A stretch of DNA of 64,000 nucleotides from Streptomyces sp. NBC_00572. Its GTDB lineage: Bacteria; Actinomycetota; Actinomycetes; Streptomycetales; Streptomycetaceae. The position numbers were made by a program, and so were the translations under genes. The stretch lies in the NCBI RefSeq assembly GCF_026341815.1, contig NZ_JAPENX010000003.1, forward strand, positions 62,001 to 126,000, given 5' to 3'. Of this stretch, positions 16,233-24,823 are shown piece by piece (the first letter of the stretch is position 1; each line of letters begins with the position of its first letter). A model generated the notes under the pieces. The model did no database searches and was not told the DNA's origin. It worked only from the letters and a program-made list of their open reading frames with translations.

Positions 16233-17174
16233 ATGTGGGTCTCCCTCGCGCTGTTCCTGCTCGGCGTCCTGACCGCCCTCGCGGCCCCCCGGCTGCTGTC
16301 ACGGGCGGACTGGGTGGAGCGAGAACCCGTGGTGGCCCTCTGGGTCTGGCAGTGCGTGGTCGCCGCGGTGCTGCTGAGTTTCGCCCTCTCCATGACGTTC
16401 AGCGCCTCGACCGCCTGGCAGGCCGTACGGGGCCAGGTCTTCGCGCCCGCGCCGCGCGCGGTGATCGACGCCTATGAACTGGGGACGACCGGCCCCTGGT
16501 CCGCGGTGCTCGCGGTGGCCCTGGCGGCCGGCGGGGTCTGGTCCGGGGCGATGCTGGGCCGGGAGATCAGCCAGGCCCGGGCGCGGCGCAGGCAGCGCCG
16601 CTGCGATCTTCTCGTCCGCGCGCCCATGCTGCCCGGGGAAGAGCCGGGCGGCGAGCGCCTCGTGGTCCTGGAGGGCGAGCGGGCGAACGCCTGGTGGCTG
16701 GCGGGCACCACGCCCCAGCTGGTCATCACCACGGCGGCACTGAGGCGGTTGAAGGGGCGTCAGCTGGACGCGGTCCTCGCGCACGAGCAGGGGCACGCGC
16801 GCGCCCGGCACGACTGGCTGCTGCACTCCTCGGCGGCGCTGGCCGCCGGGTTCCCCGGGATTCCCGTCTTCGCGGCCTTCCGTGAGGAGATGCACCGGCT
16901 GGTGGAGCTGGCCGCCGACGATGTGGCCTCGCGCCGGTTCGGGCGGCTGACGATCGCGCTCGCGCTGGTCGAACTGAACGAGGACCGGGGCGTGTTCGGG
17001 CCCGGCCAGGCCCCGTACGGCGACCTGCCGCGCCGGGTGAACCGACTGCTGACCGCGGCGCCCCGGCTCACGGCCGGCCGCCGGTTCCGGCTCACCGCCG
17101 CCGCCTCCCTGGTGCCGGTGGTCCCGGTGCTCGTGGCCTTCGTCCCGGCGCTCAGCGCGCTGGGACAGGGGTGA
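16233..17174 (+). CDS. M56-family zinc metallopeptidase
   Basis: A 313-residue membrane-embedded peptidase of the BlaR1/M56 type. N-terminal helices (LALFLLGVLTALAAP, VVAAVLLSFALSM, VLAVALAAGGVW) precede a cytoplasmic catalytic segment with H184-E-Q-G-H188. A third zinc ligand is plausible in ELAADDVASRR. A C-terminal helix (LVPVVPVLVAFVPALS) closes the protein. There is no penicillin-binding sensor domain, so it is the short actinobacterial form, often linked to a BlaI-type repressor. None is adjacent here. A PAP2 gene follows closely. Confidence 0.88.
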   Translation: MWVSLALFLLGVLTALAAPRLLSRADWVEREPVVALWVWQCVVAAVLLSFALSMTFSASTAWQAVRGQVFAPAPRAVIDAYELGTTGPWSAVLAVALAAGGVWSGAMLGREISQARARRRQRRCDLLVRAPMLPGEEPGGERLVVLEGERANAWWLAGTTPQLVITTAALRRLKGRQLDAVLAHEQGHARARHDWLLHSSAALAAGFPGIPVFAAFREEMHRLVELAADDVASRRFGRLTIALALVELNEDRGVFGPGQAPYGDLPRRVNRLLTAAPRLTAGRRFRLTAAASLVPVVPVLVAFVPALSALGQG

Positions 17175-17263
17175 CGGGAAGCGCGCCGGTCCGGGCGCGC
17201 ACGACGGCGCGCGCGGGGAGCGCGAAGGATCGTCCGGAGCTGATCGTCGGGCAGGATCGACGC

Positions 17264-17947
17264 ATGCGCTCCTCCGCCGTGATCTCCGGGGCCCTGGCCG
17301 TTCTCCTGCTCGTGCTCGTCGCCGTCGGGTGGACCCCCTTGCTGTCCTTCGACCGGTCGGTGGTCGAGACCCTCCATCGTGACGCGGTGGCCGACCCCGG
17401 TCTCACCCAGGCGCACCGGATCCTCAGCGACTGGGTGTGGGACCCGTGGACGATGCGCGCCCTGGCCGCCGGGACCGTGGTGCTGCTGTGGTGGGAGCGG
17501 GAGCGGCGCCTCGCCCTGTGGGTGGCCGTGACGAGCCTGCTCGCCGTGGGGCTCCAGCAGGGCCTCAAGACGCTGGTGGGGCGGGACCGGCCACAGTGGA
17601 CCGATCCGGTCGACTCGGCGCGCTTCGCCGCCTTCCCGTCCGGGCACGCGATGACGGCCATGGTCACCTGCGGGCTGCTGCTCTGGGTGCTGTCCCTGCG
17701 GTGGCGGGACGAGTGGCGCGGCTGGGGCACCCTCGCGGGCGTCGCGCTCGTCTCGGTGCTCGGCGTGGGCTGGACGCGGGTCTACCTGGGCGTGCACTGG
17801 CCCTCGGACGTGCTCGGGGGCTGGCTGCTCGGCTGGTGCTGTGTGTCCGTCGCGGTCCTGACGTACCGCTGGAGCGAGCGACGTTTCCCCCGGACCGGCC
17901 CGGCGGACGCCGACAGCAAGGGGAGCAGAATGGGAGGAACAGAGTGA
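17264..17947 (+). CDS. PAP2-family lipid phosphatase
   Basis: A 227-residue membrane phosphatase with the three PAP2 motifs: KTLVGRDRP, FPSGHAM and TRVYLGVHWPSD. Helices surround the catalytic loop, which faces outward. Family members dephosphorylate phosphatidate, undecaprenyl pyrophosphate or related lipids. ATG 17264 begins just before the first helix. A GTG at 17171 overlapping the M56 stop is possible but adds an Arg-rich tail without hydrophobic character. It is probably cotranscribed with the M56 gene, and a hairpin follows. Confidence 0.88.
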   Translation: MRSSAVISGALAVLLLVLVAVGWTPLLSFDRSVVETLHRDAVADPGLTQAHRILSDWVWDPWTMRALAAGTVVLLWWERERRLALWVAVTSLLAVGLQQGLKTLVGRDRPQWTDPVDSARFAAFPSGHAMTAMVTCGLLLWVLSLRWRDEWRGWGTLAGVALVSVLGVGWTRVYLGVHWPSDVLGGWLLGWCCVSVAVLTYRWSERRFPRTGPADADSKGSRMGGTE

Positions 17948-17953
17948 AGCCGC

Positions 17954-17988
17954 CTGTTCTGGACGATCCCCCGTGTCGCCCAGAACAG
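17954..17988 (+). terminator. terminator hairpin after the PAP2 gene
   Basis: CTGTTCTGG and CCAGAACAG form a perfect 9-bp stem with a 17-base loop, seven bases after the stop. Confidence 0.65.
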
Positions 17989-18043
17989 ACGGCATCCCCG
18001 GCGGTCTGCCACACGGGCATGCCGACGGGATGCGCCGAGTATA

Positions 18044-18062
18044 TTGGCTGGCAGCCAGTCAA
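18044..18062. promoter_or_regulatory. TetR-type operator before the tetR gene
   Basis: TTGGCTGGCAGCCAGTCAA is a near-palindrome with seven of eight arm bases paired around CAG. It overlaps a TATATT -10-like box (18040-18045) and the expected transcript start, so the adjacent TetR protein probably represses itself here. Confidence 0.6.
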
Positions 18063-18076
18063 CGCAGGAGTCCAGC

Positions 18077-18769
18077 ATGTCCCCGCGTAGCCCATCGGTC
18101 AATGAAGAGCTTCGGCGCAGGTCCCGCGAGCGCATTCTGCAGGCCACGGTGGAGCTGGTCGACACACGCGGTTACGAGGCGACCACACTCGGCGACATCG
18201 CGGAGCGGGCCGGTTCGGCACGGGGGCTGATCTCGTACTACTTCCCGGGCAAGCGGCAGCTTCTGCAGGCCGCGGTGCACCGGCTGATGCATCTCACCCT
18301 GGAAGAGGCCCTGGAGCGCGAGCCGCGCACGGAGGACGGCCGCGAGCGCATGGCGCGCGCGATCGACGCGATCCTGGGGCTCGCGGCGGCGCGCCCCACC
18401 CTGATGCGCACCCATATGGCGGGCATTCTGCAGGCCGAGGGGTTCGTGCAGTGCGAGGAGCAGCAACGCCTGGCGTTCCTGCTGCGCGACACGGTCACGC
18501 GCTACGGCTCCGAGGACGTGGACACGGACTATCCGATGCTGCGCGCCCTGCTGATGGGCGCGGTGGTGGCGGTGCTGCTCCCGGGCGCCAAGATGCCGCT
18601 GGCGCGGCTGCGTTCGGAGCTGTTCCACCGGTACGGCCTGGACTGGGAGGCCGGCATGCCGCCGGACGGGGGTCCGCCCGACGGTACGCCGGCCCTCAGG
18701 ACGTCAGCCGGCCGCCGCGAGCCGACGGCCGGTGGTCACGGTTTCGATCAGTCGTCGAAGTCGAAGTAG
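18077..18769 (+). CDS. TetR-family transcriptional regulator
   Basis: A 230-residue regulator. Residues about 12-60 form the TetR helix-turn-helix (SRERILQATVELVDTRGYEATTLGDIAERAG then LISYYFPGKRQLLQAA). The remainder is a helical ligand-binding domain with a polar tail rich in Gly, Pro and Ser. ATG 18077 has GCAGGAG upstream. An earlier ATG at 18044 would start inside the operator and is less likely. Its 3' end overlaps the convergent LVIVD gene by 22 bp. Targets other than itself are unknown. Confidence 0.9.
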   Translation: MSPRSPSVNEELRRRSRERILQATVELVDTRGYEATTLGDIAERAGSARGLISYYFPGKRQLLQAAVHRLMHLTLEEALEREPRTEDGRERMARAIDAILGLAAARPTLMRTHMAGILQAEGFVQCEEQQRLAFLLRDTVTRYGSEDVDTDYPMLRALLMGAVVAVLLPGAKMPLARLRSELFHRYGLDWEAGMPPDGGPPDGTPALRTSAGRREPTAGGHGFDQSSKSK

Positions 18770-20283
18770 TCCGGCTGCGTCTGGACGTTGAGCTCGTCCA
18801 TCCGGATCCGCTTCGCGGGGTCGGTACGACGGTCCGAGAGCTTCAGGACGTCGAAGCCCTTGGCGATGTCGTTCGAGTAGATGTAGCCGTTGTAGTAGTA
18901 CGCGGACCACGAGCCGCCGGTGGCGATGGTGGTGGCGGACAGCGGGCCGCGCTCGAAGTAGGCGATCTCCTTGGGCTTGCGGGAGTCGGTGAAGTCCCAG
19001 ACGGAGATGCCACCCTGGTACCAGGCCTGGACCATGATGTCCTTGCCCTTGACCGGGATCAGCGAGCCGTTGTGGGCGACGCAGTTCTCGGTGTCGGCCT
19101 GGTGGCGCGGGATCTTGAAGTAGCTGCGGAAGACGAGCTTGCTCTTCTTGCCCTTGCCGACGATGTCGTAGATGCCGTCGGCACCGCGGTTCGGGCCGAC
19201 CACGGCGTTGCAGGTGGCCGCGCCGCCGCCGCCGAGCTCGTCGGTGAAGACGACCTTGTTGGCCTTCTGGTTGAAGGTCGCGGAGTGCCAGAACGCGAAG
19301 TTGACGTTGTCCTGGACACGGTCGATCACCCGCGGGTGCTCGGGGTCCTCGATGTCGAAGAGGATGCCGTCACCCATGCAGGCGCCGGCCGCGAGGTCCT
19401 TCTCCGGCAGCACGGTGATGTCGTGGCAGCCCGTGGTCTTGGAGACACCCGGGTTGGTCGGGCCACCGGGGTTGCCGCCACCGTCCGGGCCCTCGCCCGG
19501 GAAGAGGACGGGGAAGCCGACGAGCGCGGCCTTCTCGGGCGCCTTGCGGGGCACCTTGATGACCGAGATGCCGTCGTGCGGGGGCTGGCAGTCCGGGAAC
19601 GCCGCGTTGGGCGAGTACGACGAGACGTAGATGTACACGTCCCGCTTCTTGGGAACCAGCGTGTTGGTGTGCGAGCCGCACGCGGTCTCGACGGCGGCGA
19701 CGTACTTCGGGTTCCTGACGTCGCTGATGTCGAAGATCTTCATGCCCTCCCAGGATTCCTTGACCGAGGCGGGCTGCGACGTGCTGGCGCAGGAGTTGTC
19801 GCTCCGGGAGGAGTCCGTCGAGAGGAACAGCAGGTCCCCGGAGACGGAGATGTCGTTCTGGGAGCCCGGGCAGAGGACCTGGGCGACGGTCTTCGGGGAC
19901 TTCGGGTTGCTGATGTCGAAGATCCGGAAGCCGTCGTAGTTGCCTGCGAAGGCGTACTTGCCCTGGAAGGCGAGGTCCGAGTTGGTGCCCGGAAGGGCGT
20001 CCTTGGGGATGTTGGCGAGGTGCTCGATGTTCGAGCTGTGGACGATCTCGTCCACGCCGGGTATCTCACCGCTCTGTATCGCGGCACGCGCCTCGGCCGC
20101 CTGCTCCGAGGAGACCTTGCCCTGTGCGGGGACGTCTCCCGGGTCGGGGGTCGCGGTGGCGGGGCCGGCCATGAACATGGTGGCCATCAGTCCGGCCGCG
20201 GCGGATGCCACGCCAAGGCGTCTGAGCCTGGCACGCGGGTCGCGCGTGATGGACGTGGTACGCGGGGTACGCAACGAAGTCAC
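18748..20283 (-). CDS. secreted LVIVD-repeat beta-propeller protein
   Basis: A 511-residue exported protein. A Sec-type signal with twin basic residues (RARLRRLGVASAAAGLMATM) ends near AGPATATP. The mature part has repeated FRIFDISNPKSPK, MKIFDISDVRNPKYV, ILFDIEDPEHPRV and ISVWDFTDSRKPKEI motifs, the LVIVD-type blades of a beta-propeller. Eight or more cysteines could form disulfides. It is divergent from a DUF305 lipoprotein gene, a common pairing in actinobacteria. Function is unknown; a cell-surface role is likely. The start is GTG 20283, with GGGAGGACGGA upstream. Confidence 0.87.
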   Translation of the reverse strand: MTSLRTPRTTSITRDPRARLRRLGVASAAAGLMATMFMAGPATATPDPGDVPAQGKVSSEQAAEARAAIQSGEIPGVDEIVHSSNIEHLANIPKDALPGTNSDLAFQGKYAFAGNYDGFRIFDISNPKSPKTVAQVLCPGSQNDISVSGDLLFLSTDSSRSDNSCASTSQPASVKESWEGMKIFDISDVRNPKYVAAVETACGSHTNTLVPKKRDVYIYVSSYSPNAAFPDCQPPHDGISVIKVPRKAPEKAALVGFPVLFPGEGPDGGGNPGGPTNPGVSKTTGCHDITVLPEKDLAAGACMGDGILFDIEDPEHPRVIDRVQDNVNFAFWHSATFNQKANKVVFTDELGGGGAATCNAVVGPNRGADGIYDIVGKGKKSKLVFRSYFKIPRHQADTENCVAHNGSLIPVKGKDIMVQAWYQGGISVWDFTDSRKPKEIAYFERGPLSATTIATGGSWSAYYYNGYIYSNDIAKGFDVLKLSDRRTDPAKRIRMDELNVQTQPDYFDFDD

Positions 20284-20300
20284 TCCGTCCTCCCTGGTAT

Positions 20301-20318
20301 CCGTTCAGCGTTGAACGG
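20301..20318 (-). promoter_or_regulatory. inverted repeat in the LVIVD gene leader
   Basis: CCGTTCA and TGAACGG form perfect 7-bp arms around GCGT. They lie just downstream of the predicted transcript start of the LVIVD gene. This is either an operator or a leader hairpin. Confidence 0.45.
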
Positions 20319-20333
20319 GTGTTGGACCCCGGC

Positions 20334-20361
20334 AGTATCTTCCTTGCCGTGCACATCTCAA
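20334..20361 (-). promoter_or_regulatory. sigma-70-like promoter of the LVIVD gene
   Basis: Read on the minus strand, a -35 TTGAGA (20361-20356) and a -10 GATACT (20339-20334) are separated by 16 bases. The start codon is about 45 bp downstream. Confidence 0.5.
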
Positions 20362-20391
20362 CAGATGGCAACACAGACGTAATGAAGGTTT

Positions 20392-20420
20392 TTGATCGGT
20401 CACCCCGAGAAAAGTGCTAG
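20392..20420 (+). promoter_or_regulatory. candidate promoter of the DUF305 gene
   Basis: TTGATC (20392-20397) and TGCTAG (20415-20420) are 17 bases apart and end 40 bp before the start. The -35 is good and the -10 is weak. Confidence 0.35.
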
Positions 20421-20459
20421 GAACGGTCACTGTCCCCGCAAGAACATCTGGAGGTCGCG

Positions 20460-21107
20460 TTGTTGATCCGCCGTCAGCGTGCCGTCGTCGCCGTGGCCCT
20501 GTCCGCCGTCGCCGTACTCGCCCTGAGCGCCTGCGAGTCGGGGCCCGACAAGGGCGCACCGGAGGCCAAGGGATCGGCCGGGACCGTGGTCGCGCCGGGC
20601 AAGCCCGGCGAACCGGCCAGGCGGATATCCCCCGAGGAAGCCGCGAAGCTGCTTCCGGACCAGAGCCCGAACAGCGCCGACTTCACCTACACGCAGATGA
20701 TGATCGTGCACCACCGACAGGCCCTCACCATGACCGCGCTGGCCCCGCAGCGGGCGGCCTCGGCTCAGGTGAAGGGGGTGGCCGAGCGGATCGCGGCGGC
20801 GCAGAAGCCGGAGATCGGCGCGATGGAAGGTTGGCTGAAAAACAACGGCGGCCCGCGCGAACAGACGGGCCACGACCATCACTCGATGCCGGGCATGGCG
20901 AGCGAGGCGCAGCTGAAGGAGCTCAGGAACGCGAAGGGCAAGGCCTTCGACGAGCTGTTCCTGAAGCTGATGATCACGCACCACGAGGGGGCGGTGACGA
21001 TGGCGGCCGAGGTGCTGAGCGAGGGCAACAACGTCCTCGTGGAGGAGATGGCGAACGACGTGATCGCCCAGCAGTCGGCGGAGATCGGGAGGATGCGGGG
21101 GCTGTAA
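20460..21107 (+). CDS. DUF305 lipoprotein
   Basis: A 215-residue exported lipoprotein. The signal ends in the lipobox LSAC (cysteine at about 25). Two DUF305 half-repeats follow: FTYTQMMIVHHRQALTM and FLKLMITHHEGAVTMA, each with the conserved Met-Met/His-His pattern, plus a HDHHSMPGM loop. Related proteins such as cyanobacterial CopM bind copper, so metal binding is likely. The start is TTG 20460 (GGAGG five bases before); TTG 20463 is equally possible. It is divergent from the LVIVD gene and converges on arsR. Confidence 0.9.
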   Translation: MLIRRQRAVVAVALSAVAVLALSACESGPDKGAPEAKGSAGTVVAPGKPGEPARRISPEEAAKLLPDQSPNSADFTYTQMMIVHHRQALTMTALAPQRAASAQVKGVAERIAAAQKPEIGAMEGWLKNNGGPREQTGHDHHSMPGMASEAQLKELRNAKGKAFDELFLKLMITHHEGAVTMAAEVLSEGNNVLVEEMANDVIAQQSAEIGRMRGL

Positions 21108-21276
21108 GGGGATGCGGACCCTCTGATGGGCACCCAGGGCCTGCCTGACACATGGACATCGGATCAGGCCGGGTCGCTCGGTGCGTGCGATCGACGTGCG
21201 GCCGGGGCGCCCTCGTAGCGGAGCTACTTGGGTGTTCCGGCCGTGCGGCGAGCGGGCGGGCCCCGACGGGAATCGT

Positions 21277-21630
21277 CTAGACCGTCGCGTCCTCGCGGTC
21301 GGCCTGGGCGCCTGCCGCCGCCAGGACCGCGGCGAGGAGGCCCGGGAAGAGGGCTTCGAGGTCGTCCTCGCGCAGGGCGTTGAGTTTGGCCGTGCCGCGG
21401 TACGTCTGCCGGATGACTCCACCCTCGCGCAGCACCCGGAAGTGGTGCGTCGTCGTGGACTTGGTCACCGGGAGGTCGAAGTACGAGCAGCTCAGCTCGG
21501 CGCGTTCGCGCGCCATGTCCCGCACGATCCGCAGGCGCACCGGGTCCGAGAGCGCGTGCAGCACCGCCTCCAGGCGGATCTGGTCGCGCGTGGGGTGCTC
21601 GAGAGCACGGGGGCTGGTGGCGGTCGTCAT
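21277..21630 (-). CDS. ArsR-family transcriptional regulator
   Basis: A 117-residue winged-helix repressor: LHALSDPVRLRIVRDMA, then LPVTKSTTTHHFRVLREGGVIRQTYRGTAKLNALR. The classical ELCVCDL metal-binding cysteines are absent (ELSCSYFDL has one Cys), so it is unlikely to be an arsenic sensor of the standard type. It is divergent from a YqjM-type flavoenzyme gene, and their promoters overlap. It probably represses that gene in response to an electrophile or oxidative signal; that is inference. The start is ATG 21630. Confidence 0.9.
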   Translation of the reverse strand: MTTATSPRALEHPTRDQIRLEAVLHALSDPVRLRIVRDMARERAELSCSYFDLPVTKSTTTHHFRVLREGGVIRQTYRGTAKLNALREDDLEALFPGLLAAVLAAAGAQADREDATV

Positions 21631-21663
21631 GGCGGCGGCTCCACTTCATCCGGGATACGGGCC

Positions 21664-21720
21664 ATTGTACGAGAACCCTCGTAGTTTGACAGATGCCGTA
21701 CTACGATGGTTACCGTACTA
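21664..21720. promoter_or_regulatory. overlapping arsR / ene-reductase promoters and operator
   Basis: For arsR (minus strand), a -10 TACAAT (21669-21664) and a -35 CTGTCA (21692-21687) are 17 bases apart. The same hexamer read forward is TTGACA (21686-21691), a -35 for the ene-reductase gene. TACGAG/CTCGTA (21668-21683) is a perfect inverted repeat over the arsR core promoter. CCGTACTA occurs twice (21696-21703, 21713-21720) on the other side. Confidence 0.6.
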
Positions 21721-21754
21721 GCGTCCTTCGAGGCATCCCGAAACGGAGTCCGTC

Positions 21755-22840
21755 ATGAGCGTCGCCCTGTTCGAGCCCTACACCCTGCGGTCGCTGACCG
21801 TCCCCAACCGGGTCTGGATGGCGCCCATGTGCCAGTACTCGGCGGAGATGACCGGACCCGGCGCGGGTGTCGCCACGGACTGGCACTTCGCCCACTACGC
21901 CTCCCGGGCCACCGGCGGCACCGGACTGATCCTGGTCGAGGCGACGGCCGTCTCCGCCGAGGGCCGGATCAGCCCGGCGGACCTCGGCCTCTGGAACGAC
22001 ACCCAGACCGAGTCCCTCCGGCGGATCGCCGGCTTCCTCAAGGACCACGGCACCGTGCCCGGCATCCAGATCGGGCACGCCGGACGCAAGGCCTCCACCA
22101 AGCGCCCCTGGGAGGGCCGCGGACCCGTCCCCGAGGGCGGCCCCGGCTGGCAGCCCGTCGCGCCGAGCTCCGTCGAGTTCGCCGAGGGCTACCCGGTGCC
22201 GACCGAGCTGACCGTGGAGCGGATCCAGGAGATCACCGGGCAGTTCGCGGACGCGGCCCGCCGCGCCCTCGACGCCGGTTTCCAGGTCGTCGAGGTGCAC
22301 GGCGCCCACGGCTACCTCATCGGCGAGTTCCTCTCTCCGCACAGCAACCACCGCACCGACGCGTACGGCGGTTCCTTCGAGAACCGGACCCGCCTCGCCC
22401 TCGAAGTCGTCGACGCCGTCCGGTCCGTGTGGCCCGAGGAACTCCCCGTGTTCTTCCGCATTTCCGCCACCGACTGGCTTCAGGAGCAGGGCTGGACGAT
22501 CGACGAGACCGTGCGGTTCGCCGCGCTTCTTCGCGAGCACGGCGTCGACCTCCTCGACGTCTCCAGCGGCGGCAACGGCGGACCGGCCGAGATCCCGGTG
22601 GGCCCCGGCTACCAGGTGCCCTTCGCGGCCCGCGTCAGGGCGGAGACCGGGCTGCCCGTGGCCGCCGTCGGCCTCATCACCGAGAGCGAGCAGGCCGAGA
22701 AGATCGTCGCCAACGGCGAGGCCGACGCGGTCCTCCTCGGCCGCGAGCTGCTGCGCGACGCCTCCTGGGCCCGCCGCGCCGCGCGTGACCTAGGCGCGGA
22801 GACGCACGCGGCGCCGCCGCAGTACGCCTGGGCGATCTGA
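21755..22840 (+). CDS. YqjM/NamA-type NADH:flavin oxidoreductase (ene-reductase)
   Basis: A 361-residue FMN enzyme of the thermophilic-like (YqjM) branch of the Old Yellow Enzymes. APMCQYS carries Cys26 and Tyr28 at the same numbers as in YqjM. IGHAGRK and VEVHGAHGYLIGEFLSP carry the substrate-anchoring His-His pair. VGLITESEQAEKIVANGEADAVLLGRELL is the phosphate-binding end. It reduces activated C=C bonds with NAD(P)H. It is divergent from and presumably controlled by the ArsR-type regulator. The start is ATG 21755. Confidence 0.93.
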   Translation: MSVALFEPYTLRSLTVPNRVWMAPMCQYSAEMTGPGAGVATDWHFAHYASRATGGTGLILVEATAVSAEGRISPADLGLWNDTQTESLRRIAGFLKDHGTVPGIQIGHAGRKASTKRPWEGRGPVPEGGPGWQPVAPSSVEFAEGYPVPTELTVERIQEITGQFADAARRALDAGFQVVEVHGAHGYLIGEFLSPHSNHRTDAYGGSFENRTRLALEVVDAVRSVWPEELPVFFRISATDWLQEQGWTIDETVRFAALLREHGVDLLDVSSGGNGGPAEIPVGPGYQVPFAARVRAETGLPVAAVGLITESEQAEKIVANGEADAVLLGRELLRDASWARRAARDLGAETHAAPPQYAWAI

Positions 22841-22973
22841 GGGCCGCGCCGTGGGCGCCCGGGCCTGAATCAGGGCCGCGCGGCCGGGGCGCGGGGTGTC
22901 CGGGAGCCGTTGTCAGTGGCCGGGTGCAGACTGGCCCGTATCCGCGACAACGGCGTCCTGGAGGTTGGCAGCC

Positions 22974-24056
22974 ATGCCCGACGTACTCCTCACCGTAGGC
23001 ACCCGCAAGGGGCTCTTCATCGGCCGCAGGCACGACGGCCGGTGGGAGTTCGACGATCCGGCCTTTCCCGCGCAGGCGGTCTACTCGGTCGCCCTGGACA
23101 CCCGCGGGCCCACACCGCGGCTGCTCGTGGGCGGGGACAGTGCCCACTGGGGACCGTCCGTCTTCCACTCCGACGACCTCGGCAAGACCTGGACCGAGCC
23201 GGCGCGACCGGCCGTGAAGTTCCCCGAGGACACCGGGGCCTCTCTTGAGCGCGTCTGGCAGCTGCACCCGGCGCCGGAGCACTCCCCCGGCGTCGTGTAC
23301 GCGGGGACGGAACCGGCCGCGCTCTTCCGGTCGGCGGACGGCGGGGAGTCGTTCGAGCTCGTGCGGCCACTGTGGGAGCACCCGACCCGCTCCCAGTGGG
23401 TGCCGGGCGGAGGCGGCGAGGCCGTGCACACCGTGGTGACCGACCGGCGCGACCCCGAGGCCGTCACGGTCGCGGTGTCCACCGCGGGGGTGTTCCGCTC
23501 GCAGGACGGCGGGGCCGCCTGGGAGCCTTCCAATCAGGGTGTGTCAGCGGTCTTCCTGCCGGACCCGCACCCCGTGTTCGGACAGTGCGTCCACAAGATC
23601 GCCCAGGACGCGGGCAACCTGGACCGGCTCTACCTCCAGAACCACTGGGGCGTGTTCCGCAGCGACGACGCCGGCGCCAGCTGGACGGACATCGGCTCCG
23701 GGCTGCCCTCCGACTTCGGCTTCGCGGTCGCCGCGCACCCGCACCGCCCGGACACCGCCTATGTCTTCCCGATCACCGCGGACTCCGACCGGGTCCCGGC
23801 CGGCCGCCGGTGCCGGGTCTACCGTACGACCGACGCCGGAGCCACCTGGGAGCCGCTGAGCCGGGGACTGCCCGAGGGCGACCACTACGGCACGGTGCTC
23901 CGGGACGCGCTGTGCACGGACGACGCGGACCCGGCGGGCGTGTACTTCGGCAACCGCAACGGCGAGGTGTACGCGAGCGCGGACGACGGCGACAGCTGGC
24001 GACTCCTCGCCGAACACCTGCCGGACGTGCTCTGCGTGCGGGCGGCGGTGATCTGA
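22974..24056 (+). CDS. BNR/sialidase-like beta-propeller protein
   Basis: A 360-residue soluble protein made of BNR/Asp-box repeats: FHSDDLGKTWTE, FRSADGGESFEL, FRSQDGGAAWEP, FRSDDAGASWTD, YRTTDAGATWEP and YASADDGDSWRL. This is a six-bladed-propeller pattern (S/T-x-D-x-G-x-T/S-W/F). It has no signal peptide, so it is probably intracellular. Sialidase catalytic residues were not recognised, so it should not be called a sialidase. ATG 22974 has GGAGG nine bases upstream. It follows the ene-reductase on the same strand with 133 bp between. Function is unknown. Confidence 0.82.
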   Translation: MPDVLLTVGTRKGLFIGRRHDGRWEFDDPAFPAQAVYSVALDTRGPTPRLLVGGDSAHWGPSVFHSDDLGKTWTEPARPAVKFPEDTGASLERVWQLHPAPEHSPGVVYAGTEPAALFRSADGGESFELVRPLWEHPTRSQWVPGGGGEAVHTVVTDRRDPEAVTVAVSTAGVFRSQDGGAAWEPSNQGVSAVFLPDPHPVFGQCVHKIAQDAGNLDRLYLQNHWGVFRSDDAGASWTDIGSGLPSDFGFAVAAHPHRPDTAYVFPITADSDRVPAGRRCRVYRTTDAGATWEPLSRGLPEGDHYGTVLRDALCTDDADPAGVYFGNRNGEVYASADDGDSWRLLAEHLPDVLCVRAAVI

Positions 24057-24280
24057 GCGGGTCGGCCCGGCGGGCGGAGAGGGAGGCTCCGGGAGGGCCG
24101 GAACAGGGGGCTCCCGGAGGCCGGAACGGGAGCCTCCGACAGGTGGAACGGGAGCGTCCTCATCCTGTTGGCCGATCGTCTCAACTGTCGGGATCAGCAG
24201 GCGAGTCGGCTCGTACAGTCGTGCGATCATGAGCGGCGTTTCCCGGCCACCGGCCGGGTCCTTCCCGATTGCAGAGGACC

Positions 24281-24823
24281 ATGAAGCCCAGTCCCCTCCT
24301 CCGCGCCCGCCGCGGTCTGCTCGTTCTCGCCGCCGCCCTCGGCCTCGTGTTCGGCATCAGCGCCGCCCCGGCCCAGGCCGCCTCACCGGTCTACGACTTC
24401 ACGTACACGATCAGCCCGCAGCACGCCCCGGGCATGTGCCTGGAGGTCGCCGACTGGAGCACGGCGAACGGCGCGGCCGTCCGCCAGTACCCCTGCACCG
24501 GGGGCAACAACCAGAAGTGGCGGAAGTACTACATGCCGGGCTCGTCCACCGGTCCGTACTGGTACGTGAACGTCCACAGCGGCAAGTGCCTGGAGATCGG
24601 CGGCTGGGCGACCGGCAACGGCGCCACCGTCAACCAGTGGGACTGCCACTACGGCGCCAACCAGACCTGGTACGGCAATTCCGGCCTGATCCACCCGTCG
24701 TTCGAGTACGCGTCGAGCAAGTGCCTGGAGATCGCCGACTGGAGCCAGAACGCCGGAGCGCCGGCCCGGCTGTGGGACTGCCACTACGGCGCGAACCAGA
24801 AGTTCAACTTCACGTTCGTGTAG
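24281..24823 (+). CDS. secreted ricin-B-type lectin (RICIN domain)
   Basis: A 180-residue exported protein. The signal peptide (RRGLLVLAAALGLVFGIS) probably ends after APAQA near residue 31. The mature domain is a beta-trefoil with three Q-x-W-type repeats (NQKW, NQTW, NQKF) and matching CLEVADWSTANGA, CLEIGGWATGNGA and CLEIADWSQNAGA segments, each with a cysteine. Such domains bind galactose, xylan or other glycans and are usually fused to hydrolases. Here the lectin stands alone. The start is ATG 24281, with AGAGGACC upstream. Confidence 0.9.
   Translation: MKPSPLLRARRGLLVLAAALGLVFGISAAPAQAASPVYDFTYTISPQHAPGMCLEVADWSTANGAAVRQYPCTGGNNQKWRKYYMPGSSTGPYWYVNVHSGKCLEIGGWATGNGATVNQWDCHYGANQTWYGNSGLIHPSFEYASSKCLEIADWSQNAGAPARLWDCHYGANQKFNFTFV

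Noticed and set aside
21270..21285. A second DasR-like site (GTCTAGACC) at the arsR stop codon
   Set aside because: One half-site is incomplete, and the position is at a convergent gene end, not a promoter.
22974..24056. Calling the BNR-repeat protein a sialidase
   Set aside because: Only Asp-box repeats are visible; the arginine triad and catalytic Tyr/Glu pair were not found, and there is no signal peptide.
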